Shown here one piece after another: positions 39,093 to 49,190 of a stretch of 64,000 nt of DNA. Position numbers and translations under genes: made by a program. The notes under the pieces were generated by a model. That model did not search any database, was not told the origin of the DNA, and saw nothing but the letters and a program-made list of their open reading frames with translations. Each line of letters opens with the position of its first letter. Within the stretch, counting starts at the first letter, position 1. Origin of the DNA: Coemansia sp. RSA 487 (lineage: Eukaryota > Kickxellomycota > Kickxellomycetes > Kickxellales > Kickxellaceae); the NCBI GenBank assembly GCA_027577595.1, contig JANBRJ010000078.1:18834-82833 (forward strand), read 5' to 3'.

Positions 39093-40139
39093 ATGGGCAG
39101 CAGCCCACATAGCTACCACGCTCACTACGCCCACTACGCCCACCACCCACTCCCGTCAATGTCGGTGCCTGAGGCTGCGCACGCTCTGCTCCCACACCAC
39201 ACCGCCACGCCAGACCCACCATCGCCCGAAGCAGCCGCGCACTACGTCTGCCGCACCGCCGCATACGACCCAGTGCGCGTGTGCTCGTCGCAGTCGCCGC
39301 CCTCCACCCCTCGCCAGCAGACCTCAATGCATCCTCCTGCAGACCGCCAGCCAGCCCCTGCGCACCCTCCCGCAGACCACCAGCAGAATCCCGCCCAGCC
39401 GCCTGCCACGCAGAGCGCAGCCATGCCTCCGCCGCGCTCGATTCCGCCGCCGCCGTCGCCAGCGTATGCATTCCACCCGAACATGCTGACCTCTGAGGCG
39501 CACGACCGCCACCACCGCATCCCAGCCCAACAGCCAGCTCAGCCACAGCCACGGCCAATGCATCCGCCTGCAGCGCAGTCTCTGCGCCGACAGCAGACAT
39601 ACCACTACACCCAGCATCAAGCGCAGTACCAGTACCATCCCGGCACACACGCGTACCGCCACAACGCTCCCCATTCGGCTGCAAATCAACCGCCCACCAG
39701 CTACCACCAGCCACAGGCAGCTCAACAACTATCCCTTGCACAGCGTCAAGCCGATCGCCCGTCGATGGTCGCCGCACACCCAAAGCCGGAGCCCTCGCAG
39801 CACCCACCGCCAACACATGTATCGCCGTCGCATCTCCACCACCACCGCCCCTACGAGCTGCAGCCCACCGCGCCGGCCTCACGCACGTTCTGGAACCACT
39901 ACGAAACCGGGCTTCTAGTGCAGCTGTGGCTGGAGTTTGAGGCCCAGTTCCTGGCCAACAAGCGCAACGCCGGCGTGTGGGCGCAGCTGGCGCAGCTGCT
40001 GACTGAGCGGTCCGGGCGGCACCGCACCGTACGAGAGTGCCGCATCAAGTGGAAGAATATGTGGGCCAAGCACAGGGTGAGTATAACCACGCCGACCAGG
40101 CTCTCTGTCTGTCCTTCTGCCTGTCTATCTATCTATCTA

Positions 40140-40171
<32 letters not shown>

Positions 40172-42090
40172 ACCCCACCTTGCTTATGTACGCCAGGGGA
40201 CGCCTCCTTCTGCGCCGTCCATTGTCCTTGGTTTCTAGACAATGGCTCTTTCTTTTGTGCTGCGGGCGTCTCTTGTGGGGGGACGACCAAGCTTCTTTAT
40301 CTGGGCGCCCATTCTTCTTACAAATCATGCTGAGCCCCTTTTTGGATCTTGGTGTCTGTAGGATCTCGCAAATGCATCGCACATGAGCCTCGATGCAAAA
40401 CTGCGCGAATTCCCGCACTTTTCGCAGTTCACCGCCATCCGCCAGCGCGGCTCTCAGCAGCATCCCACGCACCCAAATGAGTAAGTACAAACAACTAGTT
40501 GATGACAACTTGCCGATATAAAAAACGTGTAGCTGCACAAAACGCTGTGGCCTTTGCGAAAAGGGAAAACATTCTGCATGCCATGCAGGCCACAAATGGC
40601 CTTGTTTGTGTGGCACAGCAAGCCTTCCAAAACAAATTTCCACCTGCACGCAGACTTAAGGTTTGTCTGTTTGCGATGTTTGTGGTTTATCCTCCAGATA
40701 CGCTGCATGGCAAAGCGCAAACAATGCAGGCCAGTGCAAAGCAGATCAGGCGCCTGCAGACTTTGGGGATGTATGCTGCGGTCTATGAGAGACACATGGT
40801 CTGTGTGGACCGCCAGCCGCCTCGGTGCTTCCTGGATGTTGTGCACCGATCTCTATCCCTGCAAAAACCACTAACTCTGCCTCTGTGTCTCACGCTTTCA
40901 CTTGTAGAGGACCCGAAGGAAAGCTGATGCCGTCCGAAGACGACTGCCGTGCGTCTGCCTCCGCCCCGTCCGATACGCCGCAGTCCAAGTGGGCCTATCG
41001 CGAGCCGCCAACCGCAGTCGCTGGTCCCGCCGCCCACAGCCCCCGCCATGCGTACCACTACAAACCCGACCAGGTTGCATTCGGCGTCGAGCTGCCACCC
41101 ATGCAGCATGCATTTGCGACTGCTCCAGCGCCAAAAGACCACGACGAGCGCAGATCATCGCTTGCGTCAATTCTAATCACCGACCGCCACAGCGACCATG
41201 AGAATCACCGCTACAAGTCGCCCAGCGTGACATACGCAGCTGCTCCCAGTGATACACGGTCTTTGTCACAGGCACGCCGCACGCCGTCAAGCCTCACAGA
41301 GGCGGTTTCGTCAATGGCCGTCAACACAGAACCAGCCCTTGCAGACTCCCGTGGCAGCTCTGCAAGTCAGGATCATGCTGTTAGAGCAACGTCGATCACC
41401 GACATCCCTCTGCTCTTGCGCCAAGTCGACAGCTCCACCAGTTGCTATTCTGCGCTCGATGGCGACGAGTATAGCCAAGACAGCCATATCCCCAGCAGCA
41501 TGCGGCATAGAGACTATGACGACGGCCATTCCAAACCGCTGCGCAGCGTTACAGGCTCACTGTCCATGGACAACGTCATCGAGCGCATGTGGGTTCTGGC
41601 AGGCATATCCACGTCGGCTGACGTTTCAGCCGCTGCGCAGCGGATCATGAGCTATGTCGAGAGGGAGAGCAAGCGGAGGCAGATCCAGAGCGAGCGCCAC
41701 TACCGCGTTGTCACTGAGCTTGCTGAGATCCTGACCCGATCAAGCGTAGATACAACAGCAGCGCCGTCAGCGTCAACAAGCAGGCGCTCGTCAGGGCCTG
41801 CACACGAGCTCCTGTCGCATTCAGCCGCTCGGCCTTGCGCTGACTTGCATATGATCCACGAAGCGACTTCGCCAGTCGGCCACGACGTTGGCAGCGATAG
41901 CGCCTGCAGATTCAATGAACACCCAGATGATAATGGCGATTCTAGCAATGGAGCTGCCGCCTACGACAGTAATGCTCCACTTCATAGAGCAGAGACACAT
42001 ACACCACCAGCAAAACCCGGTTTGGAGCCGCCGTCCCAGCCAACAGCCACCAGTCCAATGGATACCACCAGAGCCGACTCTCCCCTGTGA
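39093..42090 (+). CDS. Trihelix/Myb-SANT-like DNA-binding transcription factor
   Basis: Three exons: 39093-40076, 40362-40480 and 40908-42090 (donors GTGAGT and GTAAGT, acceptors CTGTAG and TTGTAG), giving 761 residues in phase. The first 260 residues are His/Pro/Gln-rich low complexity. Residues about 265-350 are a Myb/SANT-like trihelix domain: FWNHYETGLLVQLWLEFEAQF, then AQLLTERSGRHRTVRECRIKWKNM. The evenly spaced Trp residues and the final WK-N-W pattern are typical. The second exon extends the domain, and the C-terminal 390 residues are Ser-rich with a helical stretch (VERESKRRQIQSERHYRVVTEL near 575-600) that could dimerise. It is likely a nuclear regulator; its target is unknown. Confidence 0.78.
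40120..40170. repeat. CTGT/CTAT tetranucleotide repeat in intron 1 of the trihelix gene
   Basis: Four CTAT units followed by about eight CTGT units, entirely inside the intron. Confidence 0.92.
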
Positions 42091-42459
42091 GCAACATGTA
42101 CCTTTTTCTTCTCCTTCATCCTTGCTTTCTCGTACTTCGCATTTCTCTGCAATATAAACATTTAGTAATTGTGCACTCCCAGAGTTACTAATGACCTCCA
42201 GTCTCTGATCAGCGCAACCGCAATGTGACAATGCGTAAAATGCCATCGAACCGTCACAGGGGTGAGCCGCAGTGGCTGGCACCGCCGGTTCGTTTGAGCA
42301 GCTCTACCCAGTCAGCTCGCATCTGGTTGGCTTTCGTTAAAAAGGCGAAAGGCAAAAAAAGTGCATTGCCTTGGATCCTTTTCTCCTCTTTAACTCGTAA
42401 TTCCCAACGCATTAGTTTTTTTTTGTTACGCTTTCTGCCCAGCAGCTAGATTCGCACAA
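42091..42459. other. intergenic region between the trihelix gene and EIF2A
   Basis: A 369-base gap containing the 3' end of one gene and the promoter of the next, with a T-rich run just before the EIF2A start. Nothing else recognised. Confidence 0.6.
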
Positions 42460-44283
42460 ATGGCAACACGAGAGGCTACCCAGTTTGCGTTCCGCGCACA
42501 GAAGGAGATGGGTGTGTGCAATGCGCCGCCTGCCAGCACCGCCGCCGTTGCGCTGCCAGCCAAGCCCACCGAGGAGGTGCGTTCCCTCGCGTACAGCGCC
42601 AACGGCCAGCGCCTGGCATGGTCTGTTGCAGACCACGTGCACATTGCCGACGCGCACTCGCTAGCGGCTGTCGCACAGGTAGCTAGCCCCGGCATACTGG
42701 ATGTGCGGTTCTCGCCCAAGGGAACATACCTGATCACGTGGGAGCGGCTGGTGCGGGCGGCTGGTGCAGAGCCCACGCCGAACCTCAAGGTGTGGGACGC
42801 AGCCACTGGCGAGCTCCGCGGCAGCTTTGTGCAGTCGTCTTTTGCGACGACGGCGCTGCAGTGGACGGATGACGAGAAATACTGCGCCAAGCTATTCCCT
42901 GGACAAGTGCGCTTCTACACGCCAGAGGCAATGAGTAAGGCTGCGCTGACACTGAAGCTGGAGGGCGTCGCAGCCTTCTCGGTGTCGCCCGGGCTGTCGC
43001 CGTCGGTTGCAGTGTTTGTGCCTGAGCGCAAATCAAAGCCGGCGCTGGTGCGCATGTATTCGCTGGGCAGCTTCACCAGCCCCGTCGCCAATAAGTCGTT
43101 CTTCAAGGCCGAAAAGGTCGAGTTCTTCTGGCACAGGCTAGGCACCAACGTTCTGGTACTGACGCAAACCGACGTCGACAAGACTGGCCGCAGCTACTAT
43201 GGCGAATCCAGTCTGTACTTCATGGCGGCAGCTGGCAACTTTGACTGCCGCGTGCCTCTAGATCGCGAGGGCCCTATCCACGATGTCGCGTGGAGCCCCA
43301 CTGATAAGGAGTTTGCAGTCGTGTACGGCTTCATGCCTGCGAAGGCTGCGCTGTTCAACCATCGCGTGGAGGTTACGTTCGACTTTGGCGTTGCGCCGCG
43401 CAACTTTGTGCGCTTCAACCCTCACGGGCGCGTGGTTGCCCTTGCTGGCTTCGGAAACCTCTCGGGGCAGGTGGACATGTGGGACCGCAAGACCCTCAAG
43501 AAGCTCTGCTCTGTGGACGCCCACGGCGCATCGTTCTGTGAGTGGGGCCCCGACGGCCGCTATCTGATGGCCGCCACGCTGTCGCCGCGCCTGCGTGTCG
43601 ATAACGGCATCCGCATTTGGCACTACTCCGGTGCCCTTGTCTACAACAAGGAGATCAGCGAGCTGTATCAGGTCGACTGGCGTCCGGCTCCCGCGTCGCT
43701 GTTCCCACAGCGGTCAGCGCTTAGCCCCGTCCCCGACGGCATTGCCCTCGCTGCCAGTTCTTCCTCCGAGAAGGATGCAAAGCCCGCCGGCGCCTACCGC
43801 CCGCCGCACGCGCGCTCCAGGAACGCCGACAACAACTCGCCGCGATCGCTGTACGACATGGCTGAACAAAAGTCATTTGGCGGAGCCGCAACCCAGCGCA
43901 CCGTGCCTGGCGCTGCCCCCAAGCTCCCTGTTGGCGCAAGCCCAAACGCTGTGTCGAACTCCAGCGAGAAAAAGCGCCGCCGCAACCGCAAGAAATCCTC
44001 CAAGAACGACGCTGACACCGACGCTGACAAGGCAAGTGAAAAGGACGCTGGCCCCAACGCTTCCGCGCCTGCCAGTGATGCACCACCAGCAACCGACATC
44101 GACGTGCTGAAGAAGATCAGGCAGCTGAACAAGAAGCTCGTCCAGATCGAGACACTGACCAAGAAGCGAGACCAGGGCGAGTCACTTGAAGACAACCAGA
44201 TCTCAAAGATCGAGTCGAGGCCACAGATCGAATCAGAAATCGCCACTCTGACCGCCCGCCTCTCGAATCTTCCTCCTTCATAG
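42460..44283 (+). CDS. EIF2A: Eukaryotic translation initiation factor 2A
   Basis: A 607-residue single-exon protein. Residues about 15-430 form the WD-type propeller of eIF2A. Markers are FSPKGTYLITWERL, TALQWTDDEKYCAKL, VAWSPTDKEFAVVYGFMPAK, FNPHGRVVALAGFGNLSGQV and FCEWGPDGRYLMAATLSPRL. The tail has a YRPPHARS motif, a very basic stretch (KKRRRNRKKSSKN) and a C-terminal coiled coil (DVLKKIRQLNKKLVQIETL) typical of the family. eIF2A can bring initiator tRNA to the 40S subunit without eIF2 and supports alternative initiation. The start fits the conserved N-terminus. Confidence 0.95.
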   Translation: MATREATQFAFRAQKEMGVCNAPPASTAAVALPAKPTEEVRSLAYSANGQRLAWSVADHVHIADAHSLAAVAQVASPGILDVRFSPKGTYLITWERLVRAAGAEPTPNLKVWDAATGELRGSFVQSSFATTALQWTDDEKYCAKLFPGQVRFYTPEAMSKAALTLKLEGVAAFSVSPGLSPSVAVFVPERKSKPALVRMYSLGSFTSPVANKSFFKAEKVEFFWHRLGTNVLVLTQTDVDKTGRSYYGESSLYFMAAAGNFDCRVPLDREGPIHDVAWSPTDKEFAVVYGFMPAKAALFNHRVEVTFDFGVAPRNFVRFNPHGRVVALAGFGNLSGQVDMWDRKTLKKLCSVDAHGASFCEWGPDGRYLMAATLSPRLRVDNGIRIWHYSGALVYNKEISELYQVDWRPAPASLFPQRSALSPVPDGIALAASSSSEKDAKPAGAYRPPHARSRNADNNSPRSLYDMAEQKSFGGAATQRTVPGAAPKLPVGASPNAVSNSSEKKRRRNRKKSSKNDADTDADKASEKDAGPNASAPASDAPPATDIDVLKKIRQLNKKLVQIETLTKKRDQGESLEDNQISKIESRPQIESEIATLTARLSNLPPS

Positions 44284-44739
44284 AGCTTTATTTCTAACTT
44301 GCCTTTACTTGTGTTTTCATACAGCTGGTTCAAAATGGCGCGTGCTGCTGGATCTGGCTTGCAGTAGAATAGTCCTGACTTCAAAGAAGCTCTGCATAAA
44401 TTGACAAGATGCTCAGTAATTTGCTGAGGCTATGTGCATGTGATCAAGGGCATGATTAACGCTGAAGAAAAAATTTCTGTAGGGAGAGGGAGTCCAACCA
44501 CAATACAATATACAATATTCAACTTTCCAGAAAGAAGCACGATTACGTGAAATCGAGCAACACAAAAGTCCACTTAAGCCTGTGCCTGCACTTTTCGCTT
44601 TCTTCTTTTCTTTGCTCATTTACCAGAGAATCAAAACATCTACCACACTTGCAATCAGAATTGCCTTTTAACCTTCTTTCCTCTGAACACCACCCGCTGA
44701 CTACTTTTGCTTCTAAGCAACGTTTTTTTGGAAGAAAAA
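44284..44739. other. intergenic region upstream of the GYF gene
   Basis: A 456-base gap. The right part is pyrimidine-rich with a TTT tract directly before the start codon, fitting 5' UTR. No other feature seen. Confidence 0.6.
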
Positions 44740-47700
44740 ATGTCCACAATGAAATTTGGCCCCCAATGGATGCGCAATGCATCGTCGCAAACCAAGCCTC
44801 CAGGCGCTGGCGAACAACCTTCGTTCGGTGGTACGCTGGAAGGAGTGTCTGGATCCGACCCCAGGAACGTACCTGTGGATGACACTACCACTGCAGCCGC
44901 TGTGCCAAACCCGCTCAGGTACTCGCGCGAAATGATGCTCGAGCTGTTCACGCCGTCGGACTTGGCTGATGGCTTCATTGTCAATGAGATTGTGTTTTCT
45001 AGCGAATCTCTTGTACCCGTTTGCTTTACCGAGCCCTCAGAGAAAGAGCACGAGCTCCTCGCCGGCCCCATCAACAGTGGCTCCGCCAAGCGCTACAACA
45101 ACGCCAGCAGCGCCAGCAACGCCAGCCATTACCAGCCCGGGCGCCAGCAGTCGTCACTGAACTACCAGCCCCGCAACGGCAACATGGGCAGAAGCAGCAG
45201 CAATGGCATGTATACAACCCCCAGAGCGCGCGCGAGAGACAGCATGGCGCGCAGCTCCGGGAGTAGGCTCCACGGCGCAGATTCCGGCCCTGTAGTTGGT
45301 GAGGAGCTGGCATTTGGCGGATCATCGCATTCCGTCAGCGATGGTCCCGACAGCAGCAGCCTGTGGGCCCATCAGTCCATCGCTCGCAGCAGTGTCGGCA
45401 CCTTTGGCGCAGATGGCATCTTTAGGCTTGGAGGCGATGATGACGATGGTGGTGAACCGCTAGAAAGCCACCCTCAGAAAGATGGCGCAAGAGGTGGTGG
45501 CTCTCCTGCTTCCAGAAGCAGCGGCATGCGAGGCGATCCGGCTAGTGCGGCAGACGGCAGTTGGGCCTGGGGCAAGGCTGCCGGTGAACCTGTTGCTGCT
45601 GTTGCCGCCACAGCTTCTGCTGCCGGCCTGCAGCAGCAGCAGCAGCAGCAACCGTCTCTTTTCCAGGAGAATCAGCTGGTCGAGCATGCGGAGCAGCTAA
45701 AGTGGTGGTACCGCGACCCCCAGGGCGAACTGCAGGGCCCGTTCACGACATCGCACATGCAGGAGTGGCATGTACTTGGATACTTCCCAGCCGATCTCCA
45801 GGTCTGCCATGACGGCGGAGCGGGCTTCCAGCTGCTGAGCACCATAATCTCCAACCTCGGCAACACGCAGAGCCCATTCCTGCTTACCGCGCTGGCATTT
45901 GTTTCCAGCACTCGCTCTCCCATAAGTGGCGTCAGCACCCCAGCAACAGCAGCTGCCTTATCCCGCGCTGCGAGTTCCATTCGTATGCCGTCCGCTGACG
46001 GCGACTCTGCTCAAAGCCGTGCCTCCATGCATGCTGTTCCTGCTACATCGTCTGCACTTGTGTCGGAGCCACTTCTGCCAGAAGCACGCTCTGCTTCGTC
46101 TTCGGTTTCTGTTTCTGCTTCTGCTGTTGATAGCCCCGGAGCCGATGTACTGAAGTACCATGGTGGTTCAGCTCAGAGTGAAAATCCTGGTGGCCCAGCC
46201 TCCCAGGCGGTTCAGCTGACACTTTTGCTGGGAGAGCAGCATATGCTTGTCAACAACATCGGAGAGCAGCAGCTGTTCGCTGTGCGCCTCCAGGACCAGC
46301 ACCAGCAGAACCTTGCAAACCTAATGCAGGATCTGACCCAGGAAAGCAATGCTATCCACTACAGAGCCCAGATCGACCGTGTGCCAGTGCAGCCCGAGGT
46401 GCTTTATGCGCTCCAACAACGCGCTCAGACTGCCGAGGAGAGGCTGCGCTACGAATACGCGCAGCTTTCAAAGGCAAACGCCCAGGAGATCGCACATCTT
46501 GAGGCAAAGGTTGATCCGGTTATCAAAGACATCATGGTGCGCGATGGAGCAGCCTACGCGCTGACCTTTATCAACCAGCGTCTGCAGGATCTAAGCGCCC
46601 AGATTGCCAGCGAGAACAATCAGCAAGCCCATGACGGCGGCGCCTCCCAGGCCCCCAGTGCAAACCGCGACGATGCCGGCGCCGATGCACAACACGCGGC
46701 TTCAAATCGCAGCAGCCTTGAACCCCTTGATACCAAGAAAGCTGCAGAATCCGAATTGGCGTCCATGGCTGGTGTGGACGATGTCCAGGAAAAGCTGGAG
46801 CAGATCTCGGTTTCCAGTCCCAAGAATGATGGCACCCGAAAGGCACCAGCTTCTAAAAGGGGCGTTTCCAAGGCAAAGGAAGGAAAGGCACCCCCAAAAG
46901 GACAAGCAAAACCCAAGGGCACCTCCACCCAGAAGCAAGATAAGAACATCTTTACAGCAGACACGCCATCGGCTTCTAGTGCTCCGGTGCATAGCGAAGC
47001 AGCCGACAAGCCAAAGGTATCGCCGGGCTTGTCTTCTAGAAAAGAGTCGGCCGCTGCTTCAACAGATGACGTCAAGGACAAGAGCAAGAGCAAGAGTAAG
47101 AACAATAGCAAGACATCAGCCGCGTCTGCTGCTTCCTTTGCAGGACCTGCTGCGCCTTGGTCGACAGGCGCTGCTGGTGCTACGAGCAAGAAACCAAAGA
47201 AAACGCTGTTGCAGATCCAGCAAGAGGAGGAGGAGGCCATGAAGAAGCGCCAGCTGGCCGAGGGGGAGAAGCGTGCCCAGGCGCTATCAGCAAACCCACT
47301 GCTGGCAGCTACTGGCAGCACGGGTGCCAGCTATGCAGGTCGCCTAGGGAGTTCGAATTCTGCTAGCAGCGCTAGCGTCGGTTCTAGTGGACTGTCTGCT
47401 GCCGCTGGCGGATCTTCGCGTTACTCGCTTGCTGCCATTATGGAAGAGCAGTCGAAGGAACTGCCCAAGGTCTCTGCAGGCCCTGGTACTGTTTCTATCT
47501 CGCATCCTCCAGCAGCAGCAGCCACCATTGCATCTCGCATTGCGGCTGCTACGTCCATACCACCCTCCTCGCAAAGTCCACCGGTATTTTCGTGGGCCAA
47601 CACGGGAGCTTCATCTACAACACCATCGTCGTTTTCGGTCGGTACCAGCAGCAACGCTACCAACAGTGCAGCGGCCAAGAAGCAGCAAAGCACAAAGCCC

Positions 47701-48180
47701 GCTGCAACGGAGGCCTGGGGAGGAGGGCAGAAGCAGCAGCAAGACAACAGTGCTTCTAAGCTGCCATCAATGGAGTTCCTGGAATGGTGCTACTCGCGCC
47801 TGACCAGCCTGCGTGGTATCGATGTGTGCAAGTTTATCGAGGTGCTCTTGACGTTCCCGCCCCAGGCTCCCGAGTCTGCACTCGAGATCATTTCGGAGCA
47901 GATCTACGCATACTCGCAGTCGCTCAATGGCCACGACTTTGCAGAAGACTTTGCCAAACGCCGCCGCAAGGATTATGCAAATGTGCGCAGTGGATCGGCG
48001 AAGAGTGCCCCAGAGAACTGGGCACAGGTCCTTAAGTCCAAGCCGGCAAGCTCTGGCCGCCACGCTATTGGTGCTGGGTCGTCCGGGTATGTGGGTGCTG
48101 TGAGCGCACAACCCTCGTCAACGAGGAGCTCAGGACCTGACAATTCGTTCCAAACGATCAAGCGTAAAGGCAAGAAATAA
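44740..48180 (+). CDS. GYF-domain protein of the GIGYF/Smy2/Syh1 family
   Basis: From the ATG at 44740 (MSTMKFGPQWMRN) the protein has 1,146 residues. Three family landmarks are visible. RYSREMMLELFTP near residue 60 resembles the 4EHP-binding motif of GIGYF proteins. The GYF domain at about 322-380 has KWWYRDPQGELQGPFTTSHMQEW and is preceded by a poly-Gln run. The conserved C-terminal module at about 1008-1085 contains FLEWCYSRLTSLRGIDVCKF. Between them lie Ser/Ala-rich disorder and a helical Glu/Gln/Lys region. GYF domains bind proline-rich PPG-phi motifs. GIGYF-type proteins repress translation and promote decay of mRNAs, also on stalled ribosomes. Fungal Smy2/Syh1 act in COPII transport and mRNA control. 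Confidence 0.9.
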   Translation: MSTMKFGPQWMRNASSQTKPPGAGEQPSFGGTLEGVSGSDPRNVPVDDTTTAAAVPNPLRYSREMMLELFTPSDLADGFIVNEIVFSSESLVPVCFTEPSEKEHELLAGPINSGSAKRYNNASSASNASHYQPGRQQSSLNYQPRNGNMGRSSSNGMYTTPRARARDSMARSSGSRLHGADSGPVVGEELAFGGSSHSVSDGPDSSSLWAHQSIARSSVGTFGADGIFRLGGDDDDGGEPLESHPQKDGARGGGSPASRSSGMRGDPASAADGSWAWGKAAGEPVAAVAATASAAGLQQQQQQQPSLFQENQLVEHAEQLKWWYRDPQGELQGPFTTSHMQEWHVLGYFPADLQVCHDGGAGFQLLSTIISNLGNTQSPFLLTALAFVSSTRSPISGVSTPATAAALSRAASSIRMPSADGDSAQSRASMHAVPATSSALVSEPLLPEARSASSSVSVSASAVDSPGADVLKYHGGSAQSENPGGPASQAVQLTLLLGEQHMLVNNIGEQQLFAVRLQDQHQQNLANLMQDLTQESNAIHYRAQIDRVPVQPEVLYALQQRAQTAEERLRYEYAQLSKANAQEIAHLEAKVDPVIKDIMVRDGAAYALTFINQRLQDLSAQIASENNQQAHDGGASQAPSANRDDAGADAQHAASNRSSLEPLDTKKAAESELASMAGVDDVQEKLEQISVSSPKNDGTRKAPASKRGVSKAKEGKAPPKGQAKPKGTSTQKQDKNIFTADTPSASSAPVHSEAADKPKVSPGLSSRKESAAASTDDVKDKSKSKSKNNSKTSAASAASFAGPAAPWSTGAAGATSKKPKKTLLQIQQEEEEAMKKRQLAEGEKRAQALSANPLLAATGSTGASYAGRLGSSNSASSASVGSSGLSAAAGGSSRYSLAAIMEEQSKELPKVSAGPGTVSISHPPAAAATIASRIAAATSIPPSSQSPPVFSWANTGASSTTPSSFSVGTSSNATNSAAAKKQQSTKPAATEAWGGGQKQQQDNSASKLPSMEFLEWCYSRLTSLRGIDVCKFIEVLLTFPPQAPESALEIISEQIYAYSQSLNGHDFAEDFAKRRRKDYANVRSGSAKSAPENWAQVLKSKPASSGRHAIGAGSSGYVGAVSAQPSSTRSSGPDNSFQTIKRKGKK

Positions 48181-48421
48181 AGAATAGTTTGCACTTTTAG
48201 CACGTGCGATCTTTCCGCAAAACCCATTTTCCATTTTTTGCGCTTAATACTGCTTTTTCGGAGCTTTTAATCCATATCTTTGGTACATCCAACCTTGACC
48301 ATCCTTGTGGAAAATACCTGGTGTTTTTGTTTTTGTTTTTGTATTAGCTTATTTTGTTATTTTGGCAAAGGCGCAGAGATAAACTCCCTGACACGGATCT
48401 ATTTCCTTTTATTTTGCAGCT

Positions 48422-49057
48422 ATGGTTTGTATCGGATTTCTCAAAGCAGTTGGTGACATTGACAAAGGAAGAAGCTTCCCTATCTACGGCGGCCTGAAAT
48501 GAGAAGGAGACAATAAGCTCTTCTTCTACTCCCCCTATCTACGTATTAGCGGATACAACTGGATTAATTCAAGCAGCTTTTGGCATGTATTTAATTTTTT
48601 TCCTTGGCTGACCAGCGAATGGATGTAGATTCGGTTTATTCTTGTTCAGAACCGCCAGGGAAAGACGCGGTTGGAAAAGTGGTATGGAAACTACAGCGAA
48701 CAGGAACGCAATAAGCTCAAAGCAGAAGTGCATCGCACAGTAGCGTCACGCGACCAGAAGCACCAGTCGAACTTTGTCGAGTTTCACAACCACCGCATCA
48801 TTTACCGCCGATACGCCGGGCTTTTCTTCTGCTTCTGCGTCGACACAAACGACAACGAGCTCGCATACTTGGAGGCGATCCACCTGTTTGTCGAGATTCT
48901 GGACTCTTACCACGGCAATGTATGCGAGCTTGATCTTGTATTTAACTTTTACATGGTGTATGCTGTGCTTGACGAAATCATCCTTGCAGGCGAGATCCAG
49001 GAGACAAGTCGCAGCGTCATACTCAACAGGCTGGACCACCTTAGCAATCTAGAATAA
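48422..49057 (+). CDS. APS2: AP-2 adaptor complex sigma subunit
   Basis: The second exon (48629-49057) reads [19 protein letters not shown], then [56 protein letters not shown] and [10 protein letters not shown]. This is nearly the whole sigma-2 adaptin but lacks the initiator Met. The only ATG followed directly by GT upstream is at 48422-48424. Splicing ATG|GTTTGT to TGTAG|ATT (intron 48425-48628, branch-like CTGAC) gives 143 residues, against 142 in human AP2S1, starting MIRF as in the family. AP-2 links clathrin to cargo at the plasma membrane, and sigma-2 binds dileucine signals. The first exon is inferred; the family call is certain. It converges with the fatty acid synthase gene, 133 bases apart. 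Confidence 0.9.
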
Positions 49058-49190
49058 CATAGGTCACCTTCATTTGTACTTGGAATCAACACTAGTGTAT
49101 TAATTTGGAAACGTTTGAGAAAATTAAAGCAAGGCCAAGTGGGCTCTAGCACTAGCACTTGACAAAAAGAAGAAAAAAGCTGCCTCAGTT

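Noticed and set aside
48200-49190. A hidden phosphopantetheinyl transferase exon of the synthase
   Set aside because: The minus strand here reads only as antisense of the AP-2 sigma gene; no transferase motif was seen in any frame.
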